Source: Aromatoleum diolicum
GTDB lineage: Bacteria; Pseudomonadota; Gammaproteobacteria; Burkholderiales; Rhodocyclaceae
Length of the DNA: 62,763 nt
Assembly: GCF_012910955.1 (NCBI RefSeq)
Contig: NZ_WTVQ01000027.1
Span: 1 to 62,763 of the forward strand
Reading direction: 5' to 3'
Shown here in pieces: positions 41,601-49,597 of this stretch. The notes beneath the pieces were generated by a model, which had not been told where the DNA came from, ran no database searches, and was given only the letters and a program-made list of their open reading frames with translations. How positions within the stretch are numbered: position 1 is the stretch's first letter; each line of letters opens with the position of its first letter. The position numbers were made by a program, and so were the translations under genes.

Positions 41601-42245
41601 GTGCTTACTGCTTACCAGGATGCCGCCTATGCGAGCCGCTACCGCCTTCTCGTCGAAAGGGTCCGCGACGCCGAAATCCGCGTCAACGGTAGTGGCGGCG
41701 CGACCCGGTTGACCGAGGCGGTGGCTCACAATTACTTCAAGCTGCTGGCGTACAAGGACGAGTACGAGGTCGCCCGGCTGTACACCGACCCGGCATTCTG
41801 GGAGCGTGTCAACGCCACCTTCGAGGGGGACTTCGAAGTGCGGTTCCATCTCGCGCCGCCGCTGCTCGCCCGCCCCGATCCGGTGACCGGAAAGCTGCGC
41901 AAGAAAGCTTTCGGGCCGGGCATGCTGAGGGCGTTCCGCTGGCTGGCGAAATTCAGGCAGCTGCGCGGCACGACCTGGGACATCTTCGGGCGCAGTGCGG
42001 AGCGCCAGGCGGAACGCGCGCTGATCGCGCAGTATGAGCGCGACGTCGCGGAAGTGCTCGAAACCGTGTCCTTCCTGCGCCTGCCGCAGGCGATCGAGAT
42101 CGCGAACCTACCCGAACATATCCGCGGTTTTGGTCACGTCAAGGAACACAACATGAAGCTGGTCGCCGCACGGCGCGAACAGCTGATGACCGCCTGGCGC
42201 AAGCCCACAGCCCCGAGACGCAAGGAGAAGGCGCGCGCGGCATGA
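38676..42245 (+). CDS. Single-chain indolepyruvate:ferredoxin oxidoreductase family protein
   Basis: Enzymes of this family oxidatively decarboxylate 2-oxo acids, especially aryl pyruvates, to acyl-CoA and reduce ferredoxin. The 1189-residue chain fuses what are separate IorA and IorB subunits in archaea. It has an N-terminal TPP/pyrimidine region (FVSGYRGSPLGGLDQTLW, about residues 60-77), a TPP-binding region with GDGTYFHSGLLAIRQA and NDAAAMTGGQPVDG (about 520-560), and a cysteine cluster (CEGCGDCGVQSNC, then CNKDYSCLNGFC, about 660-705). The IorB-like gamma domain (GVGGTGVVTIGALIGMAAHL) follows, then a long helical C-terminus. AAGGAG lies 6 nt before the ATG at 38676. It probably serves aromatic amino acid breakdown towards aryl-acetyl-CoA. 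Confidence 0.93.
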   Translation: MAEADPLPGASAHSVSLEDKYTLTSGRVYLTGYQALVRLLMIQKERDAAAGLNTAGFVSGYRGSPLGGLDQTLWKAKKHLASHDIVFQPGVNEDLAATAVWGSQQVNLSPHAKYDGVFAMWYGKGPGVDRSGDVFRHGNAAGTSKHGGVLVIAGDDHAAKSSTLPHQTDHFFKAMMMPVLAPAGVQEYIDFGVHGYALSRYSGCWVAFKALADTVETSASVDVDPLRVQVEIPTDFAIPADGLNLRWPDPPLVQEKRLLHFKLYAALAYCRANNLNRIVIDSPAPRLGIITCGKSYLDVRQAFDDLGIDDALAAEIGIRLYKVGLVWPLEAEGVRRFAEGLDEILVIEEKRQLLEYQLKEELYNWREDVRPRVVGKFDEKGEWAMIPQKGGGVDHGEWLLPAAGELTPAMIARVIASRIGRFFMSARIEARLAFLEDKEKSLSERFFAIDRVPTFCSGCPHNTSTNVPEGSRALAGIGCHYMATWMPERRTGTFTQMGGEGVPWVGQAPFTTEEHIFANLGDGTYFHSGLLAIRQAVAAKVNITYKILYNDAAAMTGGQPVDGELSVPIVVRQLQAEGVNHIVVVTDGTARNYGPSDLPHVSIRHRDELDAIQRDLRASPGVTALIYDQTCAAEKRRRRKRGTYPDPARRVFINEAVCEGCGDCGVQSNCMSIMPVETEFGRKRQIDQSSCNKDYSCLNGFCPSFITIEGGRLRKRGARDADESLFATLPIPVLPATDRPFGIMVTGVGGTGVVTIGALIGMAAHLDGKGVTVLDMTGLAQKGGSVFSHIRIADRPDDLHAVRIAAGEAQAVIGGDVVVTASVEALAKMAAGRTHAVVNRAETPTSEFTHDPDWAFPLDKMEGAIRDAVGDTPQTHTADFIDAQQIATSLMGDAIATNPFLLGYAWQKGMVPVTLDALLQAIELNAVAVEMNKKAFLWGRRAAFDPEAVARLAEPAEVVPIRPKTLDELIATRVEVLTAYQDAAYASRYRLLVERVRDAEIRVNGSGGATRLTEAVAHNYFKLLAYKDEYEVARLYTDPAFWERVNATFEGDFEVRFHLAPPLLARPDPVTGKLRKKAFGPGMLRAFRWLAKFRQLRGTTWDIFGRSAERQAERALIAQYERDVAEVLETVSFLRLPQAIEIANLPEHIRGFGHVKEHNMKLVAARREQLMTAWRKPTAPRRKEKARAA

Positions 42246-42494
42246 GCGGGATGCGCTGATCGCGTGGTGACGTAAGCAACGCTGTGCGATAGGCGTCCGG
42301 CACGCAGCAGCCCAGGGTGCGCCGCGTTTCGGGTGAGGTGTCCGCCCGCGCCGACGAGCCGCGAAATGCAGTGCACCGCAGGCAGGTTGGCGCGGTCCGG
42401 CCCTTCCTCCCGGCGAGCAATCCTCAGGCGCCACTGCGGGCACCGGGTTATGATCCCTGTCTCCCGCACGTCCTGCCTCGCACGTCCTGCCCGC

Positions 42495-43253
42495 ATGCCC
42501 CCCGCGCTCAAAGCCCTTCTCGCCCAGCTTGTCGGCTGGACTGTCGCCATCGCACTGGCGGGCGGCGGGCTGTTGCCGGCCGGCGTGTGGCCGATCGCAG
42601 GCGTGCAGCTCGTCACCGCCACCGCAACCGCGGCCGCATTGCGAAGCGCGCGCTGGTGGCTGCCGATCCACCTCGGCTTTGCACCGCTACTGATCCTTGC
42701 CGGCAGACTCGATATCGCGCCCGGCTGGTACCTCGCCGCGTTCGCACTGCTGCTGGCCGTGTACTGGACCAGCTTCCGCACCCAGGTGCCGCTGTACCTG
42801 TCGAGCCGGGCGACCGTTGCCGCCGTTGCGGCGCTATTGCCGACTGGGCGCCCGGTGCGGCTGCTCGACCTCGGCAGCGGCACCGGATCGCTGCTGCGAC
42901 CGCTGGCACGCCTGCGTCCCGACTGCCACTTTCACGGCATTGAAGCGGCGCCGGCACCATGGCTGATCAGTTGGCTGCTGGCGCTCGGACGGGGCAACAT
43001 CGTCATCCGGCGTGGGGACTTTTTCGCACCGGCGTGGTCAGAGTTCGACGTGATCTACGCTTTCCTGTCGCCGATTCCGATGACCGAGGTCTGGGCCAAG
43101 GCGCAACAGGAACTCAAGCCCGGCGGCCTGCTTGTCAGCAACAGTTTTCCGGTTTCCGGCCGTAAACCCGAACGTATCGTCGAAGTCGCCGACCGGCGCG
43201 CGACGAAGCTTTACATGTATCGAGTCGGTGGCACGCGACCACGGGCGAAATAG
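42495..43253 (+). CDS. Membrane-anchored class I SAM-dependent methyltransferase
   Basis: The 252-residue product (from ATG 42495) has three or four hydrophobic segments in its first 92 residues (about 13-30, 34-50, 58-72, 78-92). A Rossmann methyltransferase domain follows, with motif I VRLLDLGSGTGSLL near residue 122, an acidic GIEAAP and a late ELKPGGLLVSNSF. The methylated substrate is unknown. In-frame upstream codons exist (42450, 42333), but the sequence there is not protein-like and no ribosome site is visible for any of them. It is 250 nt after the oxidoreductase and 97 nt before the ParA-like gene. Confidence 0.82.
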   Translation: MPPALKALLAQLVGWTVAIALAGGGLLPAGVWPIAGVQLVTATATAAALRSARWWLPIHLGFAPLLILAGRLDIAPGWYLAAFALLLAVYWTSFRTQVPLYLSSRATVAAVAALLPTGRPVRLLDLGSGTGSLLRPLARLRPDCHFHGIEAAPAPWLISWLLALGRGNIVIRRGDFFAPAWSEFDVIYAFLSPIPMTEVWAKAQQELKPGGLLVSNSFPVSGRKPERIVEVADRRATKLYMYRVGGTRPRAK

Positions 43254-43349
43254 CGGCAATTACGGGCGCTTTTTCGCCCCTTGCGCACCACCGCCGGCCA
43301 CGATAATGAAATTGTGCGGCGATGAGGCCGCGACCTGAGGAACACCGGC

Positions 43350-44063
43350 ATGGCTGAAATCATCTGTGTCATCGGCAACAAGGGTGGAACGGGCAAGACC
43401 ACCCTTTCGCACATGCTCGCGCAAGGCCTGGGCCTGCTCGGGCAACGCTCGGCGTGCGTGCTGACCGATACATCGCGCGAACCCCTGAGTCCGGCAGGGC
43501 GCCGTTACATCACCGCAGACGCGCGCACACGCGAGGCGCTGACCAAGGTGGTCGAGAAACTGCGCTCGCTCGAGGACTGGATCGGCGTTATCGACGGCGG
43601 TGGCAACCGCACCGAAATGGATCGCAAACTGTATGCGCTGTCCGACATCGTGCTGCTACCGTTCCGCGAGTCGCACGAGGACATCCGCACGGTGGTGCGC
43701 GATCTCGAGATGTTTCCGCGTGCCTACGCCGTTCCCACCCAGTGGCCGACCAATGCCTGGCAGCGCGATGCCGCCGACCGTGGCGTCGCGCAGATGATGG
43801 GAGCGTACCGCCACCGCATCCTGAACCCGGTATGCGCGCTGTCGGCGTCGAAGCTGCTGCTGCAAAAGCAGGTTCCCGAGCAGCTGCCTACCGCGCTCGC
43901 GAACGCATGCCGTGCGCTGGCGCGTCAGGTGCTGGAAATCATGGATATCGATCATGCGGAGCCGGTCGCCAGCACCTACGATGAGGAGAGCGACCAGCTG
44001 GGCGGGCGTCTGTCACCTGCCGACATGCCGATGCGCCTGCAGGCCAGCCGCCGCTCGCACTGA
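43350..44063 (+). CDS. Orphan ParA/MinD-like ATPase
   Basis: The 237-residue product has the deviant Walker A motif GNKGGTGKTT (signature lysine K11 and catalytic K16), which defines the ParA/MinD/Soj group. It continues DWIGVIDGGGNRTEMDRK and SDIVLLPFRESHEDI, in place of the usual DxPxG switch. No ParB, partner protein or centromere-like repeats are seen nearby, so chromosome partition is unlikely. Such orphans often position protein complexes or granules. A GAGGAAC ribosome site precedes the ATG. It ends 25 nt before the convergent response-regulator gene. Confidence 0.85.
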   Translation: MAEIICVIGNKGGTGKTTLSHMLAQGLGLLGQRSACVLTDTSREPLSPAGRRYITADARTREALTKVVEKLRSLEDWIGVIDGGGNRTEMDRKLYALSDIVLLPFRESHEDIRTVVRDLEMFPRAYAVPTQWPTNAWQRDAADRGVAQMMGAYRHRILNPVCALSASKLLLQKQVPEQLPTALANACRALARQVLEIMDIDHAEPVASTYDEESDQLGGRLSPADMPMRLQASRRSH

Positions 44064-44088
44064 GCGGGGCTGCCAGGGCCGTGAAGGT

Positions 44089-44718
44089 TTACAGACGCGG
44101 GCCGTGACGGGCGATGACGATCAGCGCCTGCGCACGGCTGGTGACATTGAGCGCACGGAAAATCGCCGACATATGTACCTTGACGGTGCCTTCCGACAGT
44201 CCCAATAGATCGGCGATCTCGCGATTGGTCTTGCCCTGCGCGAGCAGTTCCATCACACGCGTCTGACCTGCGGTCAGACCGAAGCGCTCGCTGACCGGCG
44301 CGCCGGAGCGCTTCGGCGGCACGTCCGGGCCGTTGTCCGGCGCGTAGATTCCGCCGTCGAGCACACAGCGCACGGCTTCTCGCAGTACATCGCCGGAACT
44401 CGCCTTGGACACGAAACCCGACGCGCCGCCCTTCATCGCGCGACGGATGGAAGCGGAATCGTCAAGAGCGGAAACCACAATCGTCGGCACATCCGGGAAA
44501 CGCTTTGCCAATACGCCAAGCAGGGAAAACCCGTTCAGGTCGGGCAGCATCAGGTCGATGACAGCCAGATCCCAGTCGGTGCTCGTCTCCAGCTTGGCGA
44601 GCGCCTCTTCCGACCCCTTGGCCTCCACGCACTCCACCCCCGGCTCAAGGCGGGCAAGTGTTTGCGCCATGGCTTCACGGACAAGTGCATGATCTTCGAC
44701 GATGAGAATCTTGGTCAC
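44089..44718 (-). CDS. Two-component response regulator, NarL/LuxR type
   Basis: The 209-residue product from GTG 44718 (GGAG 6 nt upstream) has a receiver domain. Its acidic pocket is VEDH (residues 7-10), the phosphoacceptor D55 is in VIDLMLPD, Ser83 follows VV, and K105 is in FVSKASSGD. The LuxR-type helix-turn-helix lies near residues 147-205 (QGKTNREIADLLGLSEGTVK). It should bind DNA as a phosphorylated dimer. The hybrid kinase at 46041-47966 is the likely partner, divergently encoded 381 nt away with a binding-protein gene. An upstream in-frame codon at 44763 is rejected because the sequence there is not receiver-like. Confidence 0.93.
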   Translation of the reverse strand: MTKILIVEDHALVREAMAQTLARLEPGVECVEAKGSEEALAKLETSTDWDLAVIDLMLPDLNGFSLLGVLAKRFPDVPTIVVSALDDSASIRRAMKGGASGFVSKASSGDVLREAVRCVLDGGIYAPDNGPDVPPKRSGAPVSERFGLTAGQTRVMELLAQGKTNREIADLLGLSEGTVKVHMSAIFRALNVTSRAQALIVIARHGPRL

Positions 44719-45099
44719 ACGGAACTCCGAAAGACGGCAGGCCAAAAGCTGGCAGGATAGCACGCGACACTTGTCACAAAACGTATCATACGGATGATCC
44801 CGGCCCCTCGGGAAAGGGGGGAAAATGCCCCGGTTCTATCCGGACATCGAATTCGCCCCGCCAAGGACGAAGGCAGCGCGTTTGTCACCCGAACGCACCA
44901 CAAATTATCATCCCAGCGATGCGCATATCACTTCAGCATCATGCGAAACGGCACCGGGCAGATTATCCTGCCCGGATGACGTACCGTTTCATTCCCTGCG
45001 AAACAATCGCACGCCCGCGCACGAAGTGGTGGCCGCGCGTGATTCCGATCGGCGGCACGCCGGTTGCTGTGCCGCAGCACCGCTCCTTCTGACGCGCTG
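44719..45099 (+). other. Divergent control region between response regulator and binding-protein gene
   Basis: No gene is seen in these 381 nt. Palindromes that could be operators are CGTAT-C-ATACG (44782-44792), the adjacent GGAT-G-ATCC (44792-44800), and CCGGGCAG-ATTATC-CTGCCCGG (44954-44975). The minus strand offers TATGAT (44785-44790) and GATAAT (44962-44967) as -10-like hexamers, neither with a good -35. Control by the divergent regulator is plausible but not shown. Confidence 0.4.
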
Positions 45100-46044
45100 A
45101 TGCCACGCGGTACAAGCGCCATGCGCCTGCTCCTGCTGCTGTTGTTCACGGCTCTGGTAACGGGCGGAGAGGCGTTCGCCGGTCCGCGGGTGCTGGTGGT
45201 CACCAGCGAGCGCAGCGGTGCGCATGAGGAAACCCTCGGCGCACTGCGCAGCGCGCTCAGCCCCGACATATCCGCCAACGACATCGAAATTGTCGAAACC
45301 CGACAACTCGATAATGACATGGCCGCCGAAGCACGCATCATCGTGACCATCGGCACCCAGGCTGCCAAAGCCGTCGGCACGCGCAGTCCGAAACAGCCGG
45401 TGCTCAACACATTGTTGCCGCGCGACGCCTACGAATCCCTGCAGGCGACGCTTCCGGGCCAGCGCTCGTCGGCGATCTTCCTCGACCAACCGGTGCAGCG
45501 GCAGATCGCCCTCCTTGCCATAGCGCTGCCGGACAGGGCGACGCTTGCGCTGCTGACGGGCCCTGCCACGGAAGAGCTGGCACGCAGGCTGGCATACGCC
45601 GCACGCGAGCGGCAACTGCGCGTCAACATCGAACACGTCGCGTCGAATGCCGAGATCTACCCGGCACTGGAGCGACTCCTGGCCGAACCAACCATGCTGC
45701 TGGCACTTCCCGACAGCACGGTGTTCAACAGTTACACGATCCAGAACGTGCTCCTGACCAGCTACCGCAATCGTTCACCGCTGATCGGTTTTTCCCCGGC
45801 GTATGTGCGGGCCGGAGCGCTATTGGCACTGTATTCGACGCCGGCGCAGATCGCCCGGCAGGCAGCGGAGGCCGTGCGCAGCGTGCTGTCCGGCGGAGGC
45901 TTGCCGCCCCCCCAGTCTCCGCGCGAGTTCGAGGTGGCGACCAACCCGAATGTCGCGCGCTCGCTCGGCATCGAACTCGAGTCGGGGGAAAGGATTGTTG
46001 CGCGCATGCGCTTGCGCGAAAGTCAGCGCGAGGCGAAACCGTGA
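45100..46044 (+). CDS. Periplasmic ABC-type substrate-binding protein, orphan, coupled to a kinase
   Basis: The product (about 314 aa from ATG 45100) has a signal peptide (MRLLLLLLFTALVTGGEAFA, cleavage after the last Ala) and a two-lobed periplasmic fold. RIIVTIGTQAAKAVGT, a middle RSSAIFLDQPVQRQIALL and SPLIGFSPAYVRAGALLALY match the ABC_sub_bind group (PF04392). No permease or ATPase gene is adjacent. Instead the stop overlaps the kinase start by 4 nt (GTGA), suggesting a ligand-sensing accessory of the kinase. Starts at 45100 and 45121 both keep the signal peptide, and neither has a clear ribosome site. Confidence 0.82.
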   Translation: MPRGTSAMRLLLLLLFTALVTGGEAFAGPRVLVVTSERSGAHEETLGALRSALSPDISANDIEIVETRQLDNDMAAEARIIVTIGTQAAKAVGTRSPKQPVLNTLLPRDAYESLQATLPGQRSSAIFLDQPVQRQIALLAIALPDRATLALLTGPATEELARRLAYAARERQLRVNIEHVASNAEIYPALERLLAEPTMLLALPDSTVFNSYTIQNVLLTSYRNRSPLIGFSPAYVRAGALLALYSTPAQIARQAAEAVRSVLSGGGLPPPQSPREFEVATNPNVARSLGIELESGERIVARMRLRESQREAKP

Positions 46045-47966
46045 TCGACAGCTGGGGAGTCCGTGCACGCGTGATGCTGGTCGCCGTGCTGCCGATGCTG
46101 GTACTGGCGATCGTCCTGACGGCCTTTTACACCCGCTCGCGCGTTGCCGACCATGAAGAAGCCTACCGTGCACGCGGTCAGGCGTTTGCGCGTCAGCTCG
46201 CTGCGGCGAGCGAATACGCACTGTTCTCCGGCAACCGCGACTCACTGCAGCGACTGGCGGCGGCGATGCTCGCGGAAGACGACGTAACCGGCGTGATGAT
46301 CGTCGACCAAAACGGCGAGTACCTGGCACGCAGCGGCAATCTCGACATTGCGCTTCCGCCCCCGGCACCGCCGATTGAAGCCTCACGCCTGTTCAGCTCA
46401 CCGCACACCTTGCGGCTCATCGAGCCTGTCGTCCCCAGTACGCTGGAGCTCGACGACGGCCTGTCGGGGATTTCGCTCGGCTTCGGCCCCGCAAGCAAGC
46501 CGCCACCGATGCTCGGCGCAGTCGTCGTGGACATCTCGCGCGCGCGGCTCGACGCGCACCGCCGCGGCTTGCTGCTAACCAGCAGTGTGGCCATCGTGCT
46601 CGTGCTTATCGGCAGCATGGTGCTTGCCAATTACATGAGCCGTGGCGTGACGGCACCCATCCGCCAGGTTGCGACTGCCGTCGAGCGCATCGGGCGCGGG
46701 CAGTTCTCTGCGCGTGTGCCGGCCATCGGTGGGGGGTCGCTGCGCACGCTGGCCGACGGGGTAAACGAGATGGCCGCGCAGCTGGCGAGCGCGCACGAAG
46801 ACATGAGCCGGCAAATTACCGATGCCACCGCGGAACTGCGCGCGCGCAAGGACGAGGCCGAGCGCGCTACGCTCTCCAAGTCACGCTTTCTTGCGGCGGC
46901 GAGCCACGATCTGCGCCAGCCGATGCACGCGCTCGGGCTCTTCATCGCCGAGCTATCCCAACACTCCCACCCCCCCACCGTACGTCGCCTGGTCGAGCGC
47001 ATCGCGGCCTCGGCGGGGGCGATGGAGAATCTGCTCGACAGCCTGCTCGACATCTCCCGCCTCGACGCCGACGTGGTTCACCCGAACATCCGGCCGTTTG
47101 CGCTGCAGCCCTTGCTTGACCGCATCGCAGCCGACGAGCGCCCGGGCGCGGACGCGCGCGACCTGGAACTCAAGGCGCGCCCCACCGACGCCTGGATCAA
47201 CAGCGACCCGGTGCTGTTCGAGCGGATTCTCGGCAATCTGGTGGGCAATGCCGTGCGTTACACGCGCAGGGGCCGGGTGCTCGTCGCCTGTCGGCGTCGC
47301 GGCAACAAGCTGCGTATCGAGGTGCGCGACAACGGTGTGGGCATCGCGCCCGAATCGCACGAAGCGATCTTTCAGGAATTCGTGCAGCTGCATAACCCCG
47401 AACGCTCGCGCGACAAGGGGCTCGGGCTTGGCTTGCCGATCGTGCGCCGGCTCACCGAGTTGCTCGGCCACCACCTCACGCTGCGATCCTGCGCCGGGCA
47501 CGGTTCGGTATTCGCGGTCGAGGTCCCGCTCGCGGAGCCGGTCGAAGAAGGCAGCACGGCGGACACGGCACGCCCTCCCGGCGATCTCGGTGGCCTGCGC
47601 GTCGCACTGATCGACGACGACCCCCTCGCCCGCGGCAGCATGCAGAGTCTGCTCAGTTCCTGGGGTTGCGAGGTCACCGCCGCCGGCGACATGGACGCCT
47701 TGGTCGATGCCGTGAATCGTGGATCATCGCCGCCTCAACTGATCATCAGCGACTTCCGGCTTGACGGATCGTGCAACGGCATCGAGGTGATCCGCAGCCT
47801 GCGCGCCTGGCAAGGCGAGACGATACCGGCCGTGCTGATCACCGGCGATACGGCCGCCGAGACCCTGCGGCTGGCACAAAGTGAAGGCCTGCCGCTGCTG
47901 CACAAGCCGGTCCGCCCTGCGCGCCTGCGCGCGCTGCTCAACCGGCTTCCCGGCCAGTCGGACTGA
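46041..47966 (+). CDS. Hybrid sensor histidine kinase with C-terminal receiver
   Basis: The 641-residue product begins with GTG at 46041. Order: TM1 (about residues 8-30), periplasmic sensor region (31-175), TM2 (177-197), HAMP (200-255), HisKA with ASHDLRQPMHALGLF (H289), the ATPase domain with N403 (ILGNLVGNAVRYT), DNGVGI (430-435) and GLGLGLPIVRRL, then a receiver with IDDD near 524 and D571 (ISDFRLDG). It would phosphorylate the separate LuxR regulator, with its own receiver as an intermediate or sink. It is translationally coupled to the binding-protein gene. Confidence 0.93.
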   Translation: MIDSWGVRARVMLVAVLPMLVLAIVLTAFYTRSRVADHEEAYRARGQAFARQLAAASEYALFSGNRDSLQRLAAAMLAEDDVTGVMIVDQNGEYLARSGNLDIALPPPAPPIEASRLFSSPHTLRLIEPVVPSTLELDDGLSGISLGFGPASKPPPMLGAVVVDISRARLDAHRRGLLLTSSVAIVLVLIGSMVLANYMSRGVTAPIRQVATAVERIGRGQFSARVPAIGGGSLRTLADGVNEMAAQLASAHEDMSRQITDATAELRARKDEAERATLSKSRFLAAASHDLRQPMHALGLFIAELSQHSHPPTVRRLVERIAASAGAMENLLDSLLDISRLDADVVHPNIRPFALQPLLDRIAADERPGADARDLELKARPTDAWINSDPVLFERILGNLVGNAVRYTRRGRVLVACRRRGNKLRIEVRDNGVGIAPESHEAIFQEFVQLHNPERSRDKGLGLGLPIVRRLTELLGHHLTLRSCAGHGSVFAVEVPLAEPVEEGSTADTARPPGDLGGLRVALIDDDPLARGSMQSLLSSWGCEVTAAGDMDALVDAVNRGSSPPQLIISDFRLDGSCNGIEVIRSLRAWQGETIPAVLITGDTAAETLRLAQSEGLPLLHKPVRPARLRALLNRLPGQSD

Positions 47967-48053
47967 GCGCCCCTCCTCCGGCAGCCAAACACGCCGTCGC
48001 GCGGGCCGCTGGAGTATGATCAAAATATTAATCACATACGCCGGGAGAAAGCG

Positions 48054-48491
48054 ATGTCGAACGAAAAAACCGCCCAGGATCCGCTCGAGTTTGTGCGTGG
48101 AATGTGGAGCAACATGGGTTTCTCGCTGCCCGGCATGGTTGCCCCGACGCTGGACATCGACGAACTGGACAAGCGTATCGCCGATATGAAAGCGGTGGAG
48201 AACTGGCTCAAGATGAATCTCAGCATGCTGCAGATGACCACGCAGGGGCTGGAGATGCAGCGCGCTGCCATTGCGGCGGTCCAGGCGATGAGCCAGCATG
48301 CGCGCGAGTCGGGAGCCAAGGCGGAGGCGCCCGATCAGCCCAACCCGTTCGCATCGGCTGCGCTGTGGCCGTGGAACATGATGGGCGGACAGGCAGCAGG
48401 CCCGCAGAAGGCCGAAGGCGCCGCCACGACACCGGACCAGCGGACACCTGCTGCATCCGCAGCACGCAAGGCCGCGGCCGAGAAAAAGTAG
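48054..48491 (+). CDS. PhaM-like polyhydroxyalkanoate granule-associated protein
   Basis: The 145-residue product has a conserved core (APTLDIDELDKRIADMKAVE, then NWLKMNLSMLQMTTQGLEMQ, about residues 30-70) that resembles PhaM of Cupriavidus. PhaM activates PHA synthase and tethers granules to the nucleoid. The C-terminus is Ala/Lys-rich (PAASAARKAAAEKK), like the DNA-binding tail of PhaM but shorter. A GGGAGAA ribosome site precedes the ATG. No PHA synthase is in the window. The assignment is by motif recall. Confidence 0.72.
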   Translation: MSNEKTAQDPLEFVRGMWSNMGFSLPGMVAPTLDIDELDKRIADMKAVENWLKMNLSMLQMTTQGLEMQRAAIAAVQAMSQHARESGAKAEAPDQPNPFASAALWPWNMMGGQAAGPQKAEGAATTPDQRTPAASAARKAAAEKK

Positions 48492-48589
48492 GTCTCGCGC
48501 AGGCGCACGGCGCACAGGGGGCACGCGAGCCCCTGTCGAACCGACTACGCGGCAATCGGCGCGAGGTGGCCCAATCGGGCAGGCCCCGC

Positions 48590-49480
48590 TTATAGAAGAT
48601 GCAGCCAGAATGTGAGTGATGGCACCGCGAGCAGCGTGGTGGCGGAGATCAGCCAGGCGACGCCAGGCCCATCGCCCCCCATGCGCATCGCAAGGATGTA
48701 AGCGGAACTGGCACTCGGCAGCGCCGCAAACAGCACCAGCGTGTCGAAGGCGATACCCTCGAGCCCCAGCGTGCGGCCGAGCAGCCAAGCCATGGCGGGC
48801 AGCGCAAGCAGTTTCACGGTGACGATCCAAGCCGATCCGGTCCAGCGCCCGCCGATGTTTCCCCAGCGCAGCGCGGCACCGACCGCGAGCAGCCCCAGGG
48901 CCACGGCCGCGTCGGCGAGACGCTTGAGAAACGACTGAACAGGTACCGGGATTTCCAGCCCGACGAGGTTGAACACCAGCCCGGCAAGCGTGGCGAGCAC
49001 CAGCGGATTGCGCGACAGCTCGCGCAGCAGACTGCCCTGCCCATGACGCGCCATCATGCCCACGGCCATGACGTTGGCGAAGGGCACCATCGCCCCACAC
49101 AGCCCGCCCATCAGCGCGACACCGGCGGCGCCGTGCAATTTGCCGGCGATGGCGATGCCGATGTATGTATTGAAGCGATATGCGCACTGGAGGCGCGAGG
49201 CAAAGCCCATCGCGTCGAGCCCCATCAGGCCTCGCCCGAGCCAGCCGAGCGCAAATCCCGCCACCATCGTGCCGAGACCGGCGAGGAACAGCGGCAGGGC
49301 GCGGCCCGGATCGATATCGGCGCTCGCCAGAGCGTTGAACAGCAGCGCGGGGAAGAGAACGAAATACACAAGCCTCTCGACACCGGTCCAGAAGGCGTCA
49401 CCGTCGACCAGGTGACGGCGAAGGACGGTGCCGAGAAGGATCAGTGAGAAGTCGGGAAGGAGCAGGAGAAGGCTTTGCAT
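48590..49480 (-). CDS. AEC-family permease (auxin efflux carrier type)
   Basis: The 296-residue protein is almost entirely hydrophobic, with about ten membrane helices. It has the AEC features LPDFSLILLGTVLRR at the N-terminus, RFNTYIGIAIAG in the middle (central Asn-rich helix) and FAALPSASSAYILAMRMGGD near the end. Members export or import small organic acids such as malonate or malate. It follows the CoA-transferase-family gene on the same strand with a 117-nt gap, and could belong to that acid-utilisation cluster. The substrate is unknown. Confidence 0.88.
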   Translation of the reverse strand: MQSLLLLLPDFSLILLGTVLRRHLVDGDAFWTGVERLVYFVLFPALLFNALASADIDPGRALPLFLAGLGTMVAGFALGWLGRGLMGLDAMGFASRLQCAYRFNTYIGIAIAGKLHGAAGVALMGGLCGAMVPFANVMAVGMMARHGQGSLLRELSRNPLVLATLAGLVFNLVGLEIPVPVQSFLKRLADAAVALGLLAVGAALRWGNIGGRWTGSAWIVTVKLLALPAMAWLLGRTLGLEGIAFDTLVLFAALPSASSAYILAMRMGGDGPGVAWLISATTLLAVPSLTFWLHLL

Positions 49481-49597
49481 CGGCGAAGCTTAACCTGCGT
49501 GCGGGGGCGCCGCGAGCGGGGCGAGGCTTGGCGACGACCTCCCCCGATGCCTTGCCATGTCCAGATGGCGTGCGGCCGACGGCGCGGCGTCAGCCCC

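Noticed and set aside
43350-44063. ParA-like gene as evidence of a plasmid or integrated element
   Set aside because: No ParB, replication, integrase or transposase genes and no attachment repeats are nearby. Base composition matches its neighbours.
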